A stretch of DNA of 37,607 nt from Kribbella antibiotica (GTDB lineage Bacteria > Actinomycetota > Actinomycetes > Propionibacteriales > Kribbellaceae). Below, piece after piece: positions 7,985 to 15,314 of the stretch (its first letter is position 1; each line of letters starts with the position of its first letter). The DNA is taken from positions 1-37,607 of the forward strand of contig NZ_SMKX01000080.1 in the NCBI RefSeq assembly GCF_004349055.1, in the 5' to 3' direction. The notes under the pieces were generated by a model. It worked only from the letters and a program-made list of their open reading frames with translations, was not told the origin of the DNA and did not search any database. Made by a program: the position numbers and the translations under genes.

Positions 7985-9172
7985 GTGAGGCCTCGTCAGA
8001 CCTCGATCGTCGGCCGCCGGACGGTCTTGCGCGGTCTCGGCCTCGGTGCGCTCGGTGCGGGCGCCCTCGCGGCCTGCGGGATCCCGCCCGCGCGGCAGAG
8101 CGCGGACAAGTGCATCAGCACCGATCTCTCCGGGACCCAGAAGGCGCTGAACTTCTCGAACTGGCCGAGCTACATGGACGAGTCCGACGAGAAGGTCAAC
8201 GGCAAGACCGTGCTGCCGACGCTGGACGCGTTCCAGAAGCAGAGCGGTATCCAGGTCACCTACACCGCGGACGTCAACGACAACTCCGAGTTCTACGCGA
8301 AGGTCCGCGACCAGCTCGGTACCTGTCAGGCCAGCGGCCGCGACATCTTCGTGCTGACCGACTGGATGGCCGCCCGGATGGTCAGCCTCGGCTGGATCCA
8401 GAAACTCGACCACGCCAAGGTGCCGAACGTCGACAAGTTCCTGCTCAAGCAGCTCAAGGCTCCGCGCTGGGACCCGAACCGCGACTACAGCGTGCCGTGG
8501 CAGAGCGGGCTGACCGGGATCGCCTACAACGCCAAGGTCACCGGCGAGGTCGGCAGCTGGGCCGACCTGCTCGGCAAGTCCGAGCTCAAGGGCCGAGTCA
8601 CGATGCTGTCCGAGATGCCGGACACGATGGCGATCATGTTGCGCCTGGTCGGCGCCGATCCCGCCAAGTTCAACGATGCCGAGTGGAGCAAGGCGCTGGA
8701 GAAGCTGGAGAACTCCGTCGGCTCCGGCCAGATCCGCCGCTTCACCGGCAACGACTACGTGCAGGACCTGAACGACGGCAACATCGCCGCCTGTATGGCG
8801 TGGTCCGGCGACGTGCTGGCGCTCCAAGCAGACAACGCCGACATCAAGTTCGTCGTACCGGAAGAGGGACTCAACCTCTGGTCGGACAACATGCTGGTGC
8901 CGAACAAGGCGACCCACAAGGCGAATGCCGAAGCCTTGATGAACTACTACTACGACCCGAAGGTCGCGGCCGAACTGGCTGCCTGGGTGAACTACATCTG
9001 TCCGGTCGAGGGCGCCCGGAAAGAGATGGAACAGATCGATCCGGAGCTGGTCGACAACCCACTGATCTTCCCTGACCAGGACATGCTCTCGAAGACCTCG
9101 TCGTTCATGCCACTCGATACGGCCAAGGCGAAGCTCTACGAAACCGACTTCAACCTCGCCATCGGGGGCTGA
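7985..9172 (+). CDS. potD: polyamine ABC transporter substrate-binding lipoprotein
   Basis: 395 residues of the bacterial extracellular solute-binding family 1, closest in style to PotD/PotF spermidine/putrescine receptors (LNFSNWPSYMDE, DIFVLTDWMAARM, GNIAACMAWSGD, NLWSDNMLVPNKATHKANAE). The N-terminus combines a twin-arginine pair (GRRTVLRG, Arg11-Arg12) with a lipobox ending LAAC (Cys31), so it is a Tat-exported lipoprotein. It is the first gene of a potDABC operon; potA starts one base after its stop. The strong ribosome site fits the excess of receptor over transporter usual in such systems. The polyamine ligand is inferred from sequence style and neighbours. Confidence 0.88.
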   Translation: MRPRQTSIVGRRTVLRGLGLGALGAGALAACGIPPARQSADKCISTDLSGTQKALNFSNWPSYMDESDEKVNGKTVLPTLDAFQKQSGIQVTYTADVNDNSEFYAKVRDQLGTCQASGRDIFVLTDWMAARMVSLGWIQKLDHAKVPNVDKFLLKQLKAPRWDPNRDYSVPWQSGLTGIAYNAKVTGEVGSWADLLGKSELKGRVTMLSEMPDTMAIMLRLVGADPAKFNDAEWSKALEKLENSVGSGQIRRFTGNDYVQDLNDGNIAACMAWSGDVLALQADNADIKFVVPEEGLNLWSDNMLVPNKATHKANAEALMNYYYDPKVAAELAAWVNYICPVEGARKEMEQIDPELVDNPLIFPDQDMLSKTSSFMPLDTAKAKLYETDFNLAIGG

Positions 9173-9173
9173 C

Positions 9174-10289
9174 ATGACCAGTGACCTGGTACTCACCGGA
9201 ATCAGCAAGCAGTTTGCGGGTCATCGAGCCGTCGACAACCTTGATCTGACCGTCCCAGCCGGCACGTTCTTCGCGCTCCTGGGCCCATCCGGATGCGGGA
9301 AGACCACGACCCTGCGGATGATCGCGGGGCTCGAGGAACCGACCGCCGGAAGTATCCGGCTCGGCGACGACGAGATCAGCGGACTGCGCCCGTACAAGCG
9401 GCCGGTGAACACGGTCTTCCAGAACTACGCGCTGTTCCCGCATCTCGACATCTTCGAGAACGTCGCGTTCGGGCTGAAACGCCGCAAGATCAAGGACTTC
9501 AAGCCGAAGGTCGAGGAGATGCTCGACCTGGTCGAGCTCAACGACTACGGCAAACGACGCCCAGGGCAACTATCTGGTGGCCAGCAGCAACGAGTTGCGT
9601 TGGCCCGTGCCCTGATCAACCGGCCGCAGGTGCTGCTGCTCGACGAGCCGCTCGGCGCGCTCGACCTGAAGCTCCGCCGTCAGATGCAGCTGGAGCTGAA
9701 GCGGATCCAGACCGAGGTCGGCATCACGTTCGTGCACGTCACCCATGATCAGGAAGAGGCCATGACGATGGCCGACACGATCGCGGTGATGAACGCCGGC
9801 CGGATCGAGCAGCTGGGCAGTCCGGCCGAGCTCTACGACCTGCCCGCCACGACCTTCGTAGCAAACTTCCTCGGCCAGTCGAACCTGATCCGCGGCGCGA
9901 TCATCGGCCACGCCGACCAGAACCTGATCGTCGAGGTGCAGGGCCGCAAGGTCGTCGTACCGACTGCGCGTTGCCGGGTCACCGAAGGCGAGGTCTGGCT
10001 GGGGATTCGGCCGGAGAAGGTGTTCCTGGCCGCGGCCGGCTCCGAAGAGGGCGACGGGGTGAATCAGCTTCGTGGCGCAGTCGTCACGGACGTGAGCTAC
10101 GTGGGCGTCAGTACGCAATATCTGGCGAAACTACCGTGGGGTCAGGAGCTCACGGTCTTCGAACAGAACACTGGCGCCCGCGAAGCTTTCGTCGCCGGAG
10201 ACCCGGTCGACCTGCACTGGCGACCGGCGCACAGCTTCCTTCTGGACGCCGCCCAGGATGCGCTGGCCGGGGTCGAGGACGTGGAATGA
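9174..10289 (+). CDS. potA: polyamine ABC transporter ATP-binding protein
   Basis: 371 residues. Walker A GPSGCGKTT is at 37-45, the Q-loop glutamine in VFQNYALFPH at about 83, the signature LSGGQQQR at 133-140, Walker B VLLLDEP at 153-159, the D-loop in GALD and the switch His191 in HVTHDQ. A C-terminal TOBE domain begins after about 240 (VWLGIRPEKVFL), as in PotA/MalK-type importers. It starts one base after potD and ends in an ATGA overlap with potB, so it is within one operon. It supplies energy for the PotB/PotC channel. All catalytic motifs are intact. Confidence 0.93.
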   Translation: MTSDLVLTGISKQFAGHRAVDNLDLTVPAGTFFALLGPSGCGKTTTLRMIAGLEEPTAGSIRLGDDEISGLRPYKRPVNTVFQNYALFPHLDIFENVAFGLKRRKIKDFKPKVEEMLDLVELNDYGKRRPGQLSGGQQQRVALARALINRPQVLLLDEPLGALDLKLRRQMQLELKRIQTEVGITFVHVTHDQEEAMTMADTIAVMNAGRIEQLGSPAELYDLPATTFVANFLGQSNLIRGAIIGHADQNLIVEVQGRKVVVPTARCRVTEGEVWLGIRPEKVFLAAAGSEEGDGVNQLRGAVVTDVSYVGVSTQYLAKLPWGQELTVFEQNTGAREAFVAGDPVDLHWRPAHSFLLDAAQDALAGVEDVE

Positions 10290-11191
10290 GCGCCGTCGGC
10301 CAGCTCGGCGCCGCCTCGGCGGCGGACCCCGTGCCGCCGCCGGAGCGGTCCGGGCGAAAACTGACGGCGTACCTGCTGTTGCTCCCGGGCGGCCTCTGGC
10401 TGCTGCTGTTCTTCGTCGTGCCGTTGGTTTCGTTGCTAGCAGCAAGTTTGTACGATCCGAACGGGTCGATCGAGAACGGTTTCTCGATGACCTGGCACTG
10501 GCAGAACTTCGGTACGACGATGGTCGACTATGCGAAGCCATTCGGCAGATCGCTCTGGTATGCCTTGCTGACAACGGCGTTCTGCCTGCTGCTCGGATAT
10601 CCACTGGCCTACGCGATCGCGATGAAGGCCGGGCGCTGGAAGAACCTGATGCTCGCGCTGGTGATCGCGCCGTTCTTCACCAGCTTCCTGATCCGTACGC
10701 TGTCGTGGAAGCTGCTGCTGAGCGACAACGGTTTCGTCGTAGGCGCGCTGCAATGGCTGCACATCCTCGGCCCAGACGGACGGTTGCTGGCGACAACGGC
10801 CGCGGTCGTGACCGGCCTGACCTACAACTTCCTGCCGTTCATGGTGCTGCCGCTGTACGCGAGCCTGGAGAAGATCGACCGCCGCCTGATCGAGGCCGGC
10901 GGCGACCTGTTCGCCGGCCCAGTGACGACCTTCCGGACTGTCACGTTGCCGTTGTCGATGCCGGGCGTGGTCGCGGGAACCCTGCTCACGTTCATCCCGG
11001 CGGCCGGTGACTACATCAACGCCCAACTACTCGGTACGCCGAAGCAGCGGATGATCGGCAACGACATCCAGCGACTGTTCGCGGCCGGTGCCTACCCAAC
11101 CGCAGCCGCGTTGTCGGTCACGCTGATGGCGGCGATCGTCGTACTGGTTCTCATCTATGTACGGCGAGCCGGAACGGATGAGCTCGTATGA
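10286..11191 (+). CDS. potB: polyamine ABC transporter permease PotB
   Basis: 301 residues, about six transmembrane segments. The first is YLLLLPGGLWLLLFFVVPLV, then the binding-protein-dependent transport domain with the EAA-like loop EAGGDLFAGPVTTFRTVTLPLSMPG that docks on PotA. The frame is open upstream inside potA, but the ATG at 10286 overlapping the potA stop (ATGA) is the obvious start. It forms the membrane pore with PotC. It ends in another ATGA overlap with potC. Confidence 0.92.
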   Translation: MSAVGQLGAASAADPVPPPERSGRKLTAYLLLLPGGLWLLLFFVVPLVSLLAASLYDPNGSIENGFSMTWHWQNFGTTMVDYAKPFGRSLWYALLTTAFCLLLGYPLAYAIAMKAGRWKNLMLALVIAPFFTSFLIRTLSWKLLLSDNGFVVGALQWLHILGPDGRLLATTAAVVTGLTYNFLPFMVLPLYASLEKIDRRLIEAGGDLFAGPVTTFRTVTLPLSMPGVVAGTLLTFIPAAGDYINAQLLGTPKQRMIGNDIQRLFAAGAYPTAAALSVTLMAAIVVLVLIYVRRAGTDELV

Positions 11192-11997
11192 CGCGCGTCG
11201 GGCGGTTCATCGGGCGGCACTTCGTGATGGTGCTCGGACTGGTCGTGCTGCTGTATCTGTTCGCGCCGATCGTCGTCGTGATGCTGATGTCGTTCAACCA
11301 GCCGAAGAGCCGGTTGTCGTACACGTTCGACGGTTTCACTTGGGACAACTGGCTGCACCCGTGTCAGCCGTACGGGCTGTGCGACGCAGTGTCGACGAGC
11401 TTGCGGATCGGCCTGTTGGCCACCGTGGTCGCGACCGCGCTGGGCACGCTGATGGCGTTCGCGATGGTCCGGCACCGTTTCCGCGGCCGGTCGGCGACGA
11501 ACCTGTTCATCTTCCTCCCCATGGCATCGCCCGAGATCGTGCTCGGCTCATCGCTGCTCGCGCTCTTCGTGTCGAGCGGCTTCGGCGGCAAGCTCGGCTT
11601 CTGGACGATCCTGATCGCGCACGTGATGTTCTGTCTGTCCTTCGTCGTGGTCACGGTGAAGGCCCGCCTGGCCGGTATGGACGGCCGCCTCGAACAAGCG
11701 GCGATGGACCTTTACGCCAACGAGTGGCAGACCTTCTGGCGAGTGACGTTCCCGCTCGTCTTCCCCGGCATCATGGCCGCCGCCCTGCTGAGCTTCTCGC
11801 TGTCGTTCGACGACTTCATCATCACCAATCTGAACGCCGGTACGACGGTCACGTTCCCCATGTACGTCTGGGGTTCTGCTCAGCGCGACATCCCGCCACA
11901 GATCAACGTCATCGGTACGGCGATGTTCCTGCTGGCCCTCGTCTTCGTCCTAGCCGGCGAACTCACCCGCCGCCGTCGGACCCGGAGTGCGCGATGA
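11188..11997 (+). CDS. potC: polyamine ABC transporter permease PotC
   Basis: 269 residues with about six transmembrane helices, beginning FVMVLGLVVLLYLFAPIVVVMLMSF. The EAA loop is QAAMDLYANEWQTFWRVTFPLVFPG, and SFDDFIITNLNAG with FPMYVWGSAQRDIPPQINVIGT is typical PotC. It starts in an ATGA overlap with potB. The stop at 11997 is 16 bases before the likely start of the second oxidase, so that gene probably belongs to the same transcript. Confidence 0.92.
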   Translation: MTRVGRFIGRHFVMVLGLVVLLYLFAPIVVVMLMSFNQPKSRLSYTFDGFTWDNWLHPCQPYGLCDAVSTSLRIGLLATVVATALGTLMAFAMVRHRFRGRSATNLFIFLPMASPEIVLGSSLLALFVSSGFGGKLGFWTILIAHVMFCLSFVVVTVKARLAGMDGRLEQAAMDLYANEWQTFWRVTFPLVFPGIMAAALLSFSLSFDDFIITNLNAGTTVTFPMYVWGSAQRDIPPQINVIGTAMFLLALVFVLAGELTRRRRTRSAR

Positions 11998-12013
11998 GCC
12001 GCGGCGTCGAGTG

Positions 12014-13384
12014 GTGAGCGTCCGGGCAGCGCTGGTTGACGCTGCTCCGGAGGTCCTCTGGCTGGACGATCCGTCGGCGCCCGACCCCTTGCCTCCGCTC
12101 ACCGGACCGATCACCGCCGACCTCGCGATCGTCGGCGGCGGTTACACCGGCCTGTGGACCGCGTTGCGCGCCAAGGAGCGCTTTCCGAACCTCGATGTCG
12201 TGCTGCTCGAGGCGAACACCTGCGGTTCCGCCGCTAGTGGGCGGAACGGCGGCTTCTGCGATGCCAGCCTCACCCACGGGTATGGGAACGGTCTCGCGCG
12301 CTGGCCCGATGAGCTCGCCACGATCGAACGGCTCGGCACCGAGAACCTCGACGCGATCGGCGCCACGATCGCGCGACTTGGCATCGACTGCGACTGGCGT
12401 CGTACCGGTGAACTCACGGTCGCCACCTCACCCCATCACCTGGCGGAGTTGGCCGAGGAAGTCGCTCGTCGACCAGGTGCCGTGCTGCTGGATCAGGACG
12501 CCGTACGGGCGGAGCTCGACTCACCCACGTATCTCGGCGCTCTGTCCGACCCGCACTCGACCGCGCTCGTCGAACCTGCTCGATTGGCGTGGGGATTGCG
12601 GCAGGCGTGCCTTGATCTCGGGGTTCGCATCTACGAATACACCCGAGTGACTGCGCTCCACTCCGGTCGGCTCACGACCGTGTCGGGCTCGGTGCGGGCA
12701 TCCCGGATTGCCCTTGCCACCAACGCTTTTCCGTCGTTGCTGCGCCGGTTGCGGCTCTTCACTGTTCCGGTCTACGACCTCGTGCTCGCGAGCGAACCGC
12801 TGTCGCCTGCGCAGCTAGCCAGCATCGGCTGGCAGAACCGCCAAGGCGTCGGCGACGCATCGAACCTCTTCCACTACTACCGGCTCACTCGCGACAACCG
12901 GATCATCTGGGGCGGGTACACGCCGCTCTACCACTTCGGCAGCCGGATCAATCCGGCGTACGAGCAGCGCGACACCATCCACACCATGCTCGCCGAACAC
13001 TTCTTCACGACCTTCCCGCAACTGGAAGGCCTCCGCTTCACGCACCGCTGGGGTGGTGTCATCGACACCAGTACACGCTTCTGCGCCTTCTTCGGTACGG
13101 CGCACGCCGGGCGAACCGCCTATGCGCTCGGCTACACGGGCCTAGGCGTGGCAGCGACCCGCTTCGGCGCCGACGTCATCCTCGACCACCTTTACCGCGA
13201 AACCACCGAACGCACCGCTCTCCAGATGGTCCGCACCCAGCCGCTCCCGTTTCCGCCCGAACCCATCCGCGCGGCCGGCATCCACCTCACCCGCTGGTCG
13301 ATGTCCCAAGCCGACGCCCACGCCGGCCACCGCAACCTCTGGCTCCGAACGTTGGACCGCCTGGGGTTGGGGTTCGATTTCTAA
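12014..13384 (+). CDS. FAD-dependent amine oxidoreductase (DAO/PuuB-like), paralogue 2
   Basis: 456 residues of the DAO family. LAIVGGGYTGLWTAL binds the FAD ADP part, then AASGRNGGFCDA, and a late FAD motif GYTGLGVAATRFGADV. It is clearly a diverged copy of the oxidase at 6056-7393 (same SGRNGG region, FTHRWGG versus FTHAWGG, similar C-terminus). Start choice is uncertain: GTG at 12014 or 12011, or GTG at 11987 overlapping potC. It is the last gene of the potDABC run and ends at a strong two-way hairpin. It probably oxidises an imported polyamine or its gamma-glutamyl derivative; the two copies may differ in substrate. Confidence 0.85.
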   Translation: MSVRAALVDAAPEVLWLDDPSAPDPLPPLTGPITADLAIVGGGYTGLWTALRAKERFPNLDVVLLEANTCGSAASGRNGGFCDASLTHGYGNGLARWPDELATIERLGTENLDAIGATIARLGIDCDWRRTGELTVATSPHHLAELAEEVARRPGAVLLDQDAVRAELDSPTYLGALSDPHSTALVEPARLAWGLRQACLDLGVRIYEYTRVTALHSGRLTTVSGSVRASRIALATNAFPSLLRRLRLFTVPVYDLVLASEPLSPAQLASIGWQNRQGVGDASNLFHYYRLTRDNRIIWGGYTPLYHFGSRINPAYEQRDTIHTMLAEHFFTTFPQLEGLRFTHRWGGVIDTSTRFCAFFGTAHAGRTAYALGYTGLGVAATRFGADVILDHLYRETTERTALQMVRTQPLPFPPEPIRAAGIHLTRWSMSQADAHAGHRNLWLRTLDRLGLGFDF

Positions 13385-13387
13385 AGC

Positions 13388-13476
13388 GGACCGCCACCAC
13401 TGTCCAACACAACGACACGCCGACGAACGGGGGCGCGTCGTCGGCGTGTCGCGGACTTGATCAGTGCTGGCGGTCC
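13388..13476. terminator. nested inverted repeats, two-way terminator
   Basis: The inner stem is perfect over 14 bp (CGACACGCCGACGA at 13413-13426, its complement at 13438-13451, 11-base loop). The outer arms GGACCGCCACCACTG at 13388-13402 and CAGTGCTGGCGGTCC at 13462-13476 pair with one mismatch. It lies exactly between the convergent oxidase and thaumatin-like genes. There is no T-tract, which is usual for actinobacterial hairpin terminators. Confidence 0.8.
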
Positions 13477-13481
13477 GGGTC

Positions 13482-14234
13482 TTAGACCCCGTGGAACGTC
13501 ACCGTGAAACCGCTGCAGTTGCGGCACTGGCGAACGGTCTGGTTGCCGCCCTCAGCGTCCTGCTTGGACCACGCGTAGGCCTTGGGGCAGCGCGAGCTCA
13601 GCGCATTGCTGTACGCCGTCTTGTTGTCGCGATCGAGGTTCAGGCAGTACGGCGTGGTGCCGTTCGTACCGACCCGCTTGTTCACCTGCGGGCAGTAGGG
13701 CAACAGGTTCTCGGCGCACCCCATCGTCTCGCACTCCGGCGGTCCACCCTGCGCGTTGTTCGCCCGGATCGTGATCGGCAGCGAGAACGCGTTCACATAA
13801 CTGACGTTGTACCAAGGCGCGAGTCCGTCGTTCTGGTCGAAGTTGAACTCCGCCAAACTCGTCGGCTGCTCGCCCAGCGTGCACCGGTCCGCGTATGGAC
13901 CACAGTCACCCACCGCACACTTGAACGTCGACCCGGACTGCCCGGTACACCCCTGGCGCCCGAAGAACTTCCCGCGCCAGTGATACGGCCAAGCACCTTC
14001 CGGAATCGTCACCGTCGCCGACTGCCCGTTGGCCAACGTCGGCAACCCACTCATGTTGACCGAGCTGTCGGCATTCACCGCAGCACCGATCCAGATGGTC
14101 TGCCCGGTCTGATTCACAAAGGTGACGTTGTGAATCGTCGCCGGCGCCTGAGCGTCCTCGGACGCCACAGCGTTCGTAGTCGGGATGCCCAGCAACAGGG
14201 CAAGAGGAACCAACACAGCAAGGAGTTTTCGCAT
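13482..14234 (-). CDS. secreted thaumatin-family protein
   Basis: 250 residues. The Sec signal peptide MRKLLAVLVPLALLLGIPTT is followed by NAVASEDA. The mature part starts like thaumatins (IHNVTFVNQTGQTIWIGA) and has about eleven cysteines, several in CGPY, CTLG, CPKAYAW and QCRNCSGF contexts. The C-terminal CPKAYAW-like stretch with FTVTFHG is typical of thaumatin-like proteins, which bind or cut beta-1,3-glucan or inhibit fungal growth. ATG 14234 is preceded by GGAG 6 bases upstream; the frame is open to 14291 but that part lacks signal character. It is transcribed alone toward the shared terminator. A role against fungi or in glucan binding is inferred from the family. Confidence 0.85.
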   Translation of the reverse strand: MRKLLAVLVPLALLLGIPTTNAVASEDAQAPATIHNVTFVNQTGQTIWIGAAVNADSSVNMSGLPTLANGQSATVTIPEGAWPYHWRGKFFGRQGCTGQSGSTFKCAVGDCGPYADRCTLGEQPTSLAEFNFDQNDGLAPWYNVSYVNAFSLPITIRANNAQGGPPECETMGCAENLLPYCPQVNKRVGTNGTTPYCLNLDRDNKTAYSNALSSRCPKAYAWSKQDAEGGNQTVRQCRNCSGFTVTFHGV

Positions 14235-14376
14235 GTGATCTCCGCAAAGAGTGGGGGCGGACGCGGAAGACTTGCAAACCCACCATCGCACTCAAAACAA
14301 CGATGTCAACGCCCCGTTCCCAAACCCTGTGGACACCTCCTACGGTCCCCCTCACCTTCGTGCCCACCGCCCATCC

Positions 14377-14429
14377 TTGGGCACCCACCAACCATCCGCG
14401 GACCCCAAAATTGGTTGGTGGCTACCCAA
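14377..14429. repeat. long inverted repeat, 18-base arms (16 of 18 paired)
   Basis: TTGGGCACCCACCAACCA at 14377-14394 and TGGTTGGTGGCTACCCAA at 14412-14429, with a 17-base spacer. The flanks also share ACCTTCGTGC as a direct repeat (near 14354 and 14433). It lies upstream of the thaumatin-like gene, about 140 bases from its start. It could be a hairpin in an RNA, a terminator of a lost gene, or a small repeat element. Confidence 0.6.
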
Positions 14430-14481
14430 AGACGACCTTCGTGCACAAAGGGAAGCCAACCCACCTTTGCGCGGGTGTGCT

Positions 14482-14534
14482 CGCCGACTGAACCCACCGG
14501 GCGCCGGAACTTCGCGCCGACTGAACCCACTGGG
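14482..14534. repeat. direct repeat of CGCCGACTGAACCCACYGGG
   Basis: Two copies of a 20-base unit, 14482-14501 and 14515-14534, differ at one base and start 33 bases apart. A related inverted fragment (TGGGTTCACTCG) follows near 14620. No coding frame explains the repeat. Confidence 0.55.
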
Positions 14535-14909
14535 TGAGTGAACGCATTCTGCTCGCCGAGTGTGCCAACCATGTCGCCGACAAGCGTTTGCCGGCAACAC
14601 GGTGCTTCCACTCGACACGCTGGGTTCACTCGCGTGGACTCCGACGGCTGAAGCTCGGTCGGTGCGGGGCAAATATCTATCGTGGCGGGATTAGACATTG
14701 CTGTCTGGCCTGTGTAATGTTCCTCGTGTTGACAGAGAAGAACAGCAAGGCTGAGGTGGACAGCTAACGTTCTGTCCAAGAGTGTGTTTTGTGGTAGTAC
14801 GACGGCGGACTCCGCCGGGCCGATCAGTGAAGGGGCTCGGGTTTCGCGCCAGGGTCAGAGTCTGTGGAGCCAGTGGTCGATCGAGGTTCCGGGCTTGACG
14901 ATCGAAAGA

Positions 14910-14990
14910 GCAGTACGCAGTTGCAGTTCCGTTTTCGCAGTACGTAGTTGCAGTACGCAGTTCCGTTCTCGTAGTTGCAGTTGAAGTTGT
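14910..14990. repeat. degenerate tandem repeat built on GCAGTACGCAGTTGCAGTTCC
   Basis: Several overlapping copies of GCAGTACG(C/T)AGTTGCAGT and of CAGTTCCGTTYTCG run through this stretch and decay into GTAGTTGCAGTTGAAGTTGT. GC is well below the surroundings. Read on the minus strand it would give an Asn/Cys-rich peptide, which I think is chance. Confidence 0.5.
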
Positions 14991-15199
14991 TGTTTCGAGA
15001 GAGAAGGGAAGGGTTCACACCGTCGGATCGCCCGCCAGTGCCAGTACTTCGCCGGGCGGGTGCCGTGGTTCCATCGGAAGAAGGTGGTCTTCGGTTACGC
15101 ATTCAGCGATCCCTGCAGTGACGGCCTTTACGTGGCGCGCTGCGGACATGCAAGGCCGGCCTCACGGCCGGTAGATGGTGATAATCCAACAACCCCTGT

Positions 15200-15227
15200 G
15201 GGCCCCGGTGCTTCGGCACCGGGGCCC
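15200..15227. terminator. perfect 12-bp hairpin with TTCG loop
   Basis: GGGCCCCGGTGC, loop TTCG, GCACCGGGGCCC. A fully paired stem with a stable tetraloop. On the minus strand it follows the decayed aminotransferase end by about 18 bases, so it was probably that gene's terminator and now serves the gene ending at 15305. Confidence 0.8.
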
Positions 15228-15245
15228 TTCGGCATGAAGGCCCAG

Positions 15246-15314
15246 CTACAGCTTGGATTCCGCCTCGACCAAGACCGTGCATCTCGCCGAAGTGGGCCCG
15301 CAACTCAGAACAAC
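15246..15314 (-). pseudogene. decayed 3' end of a second class III aminotransferase gene
   Basis: On the minus strand this ends in codons for Glu-Ser-Lys-Leu and a stop, like the aminotransferase ending at 18303. The first 18 plus-strand bases from 15243 are identical to those starting at 18300, and over about 58 aligned bases roughly 48 match. A 14-base deletion breaks the frame, and weaker similarity continues to about 15314, into the end of the neighbouring gene. Many differences are at third codon positions, so this came from a once-functional paralogue and is not a recent copy. Confidence 0.7.

Larger units (their letters stand above)
14235..15199. other. repeat-rich intergenic stretch, no confident gene
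   Basis: About 1 kb without a convincing coding frame. Short open frames have unlikely compositions and no ribosome sites. GC is visibly lower around 14680-15010. It holds a long hairpin, a 20-base direct repeat and a low-complexity GCAGT-rich tandem region (listed separately), plus TTGCTGT and ACAGCAA arms about 14695-14750. It may be a degraded gene or element, or carry an unannotated RNA; nothing settles this. Confidence 0.4.

Noticed and set aside
7489..9075. Long plus-strand frame across lrp and potD
   Set aside because: Both regions are better explained by lrp on the minus strand and potD in another phase with motifs and ribosome site.
14824..15102. Minus-strand 92-codon frame with an Asn/Cys-rich centre
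   Set aside because: The odd composition comes from the GCAGT tandem repeat; no ribosome site or family resemblance.
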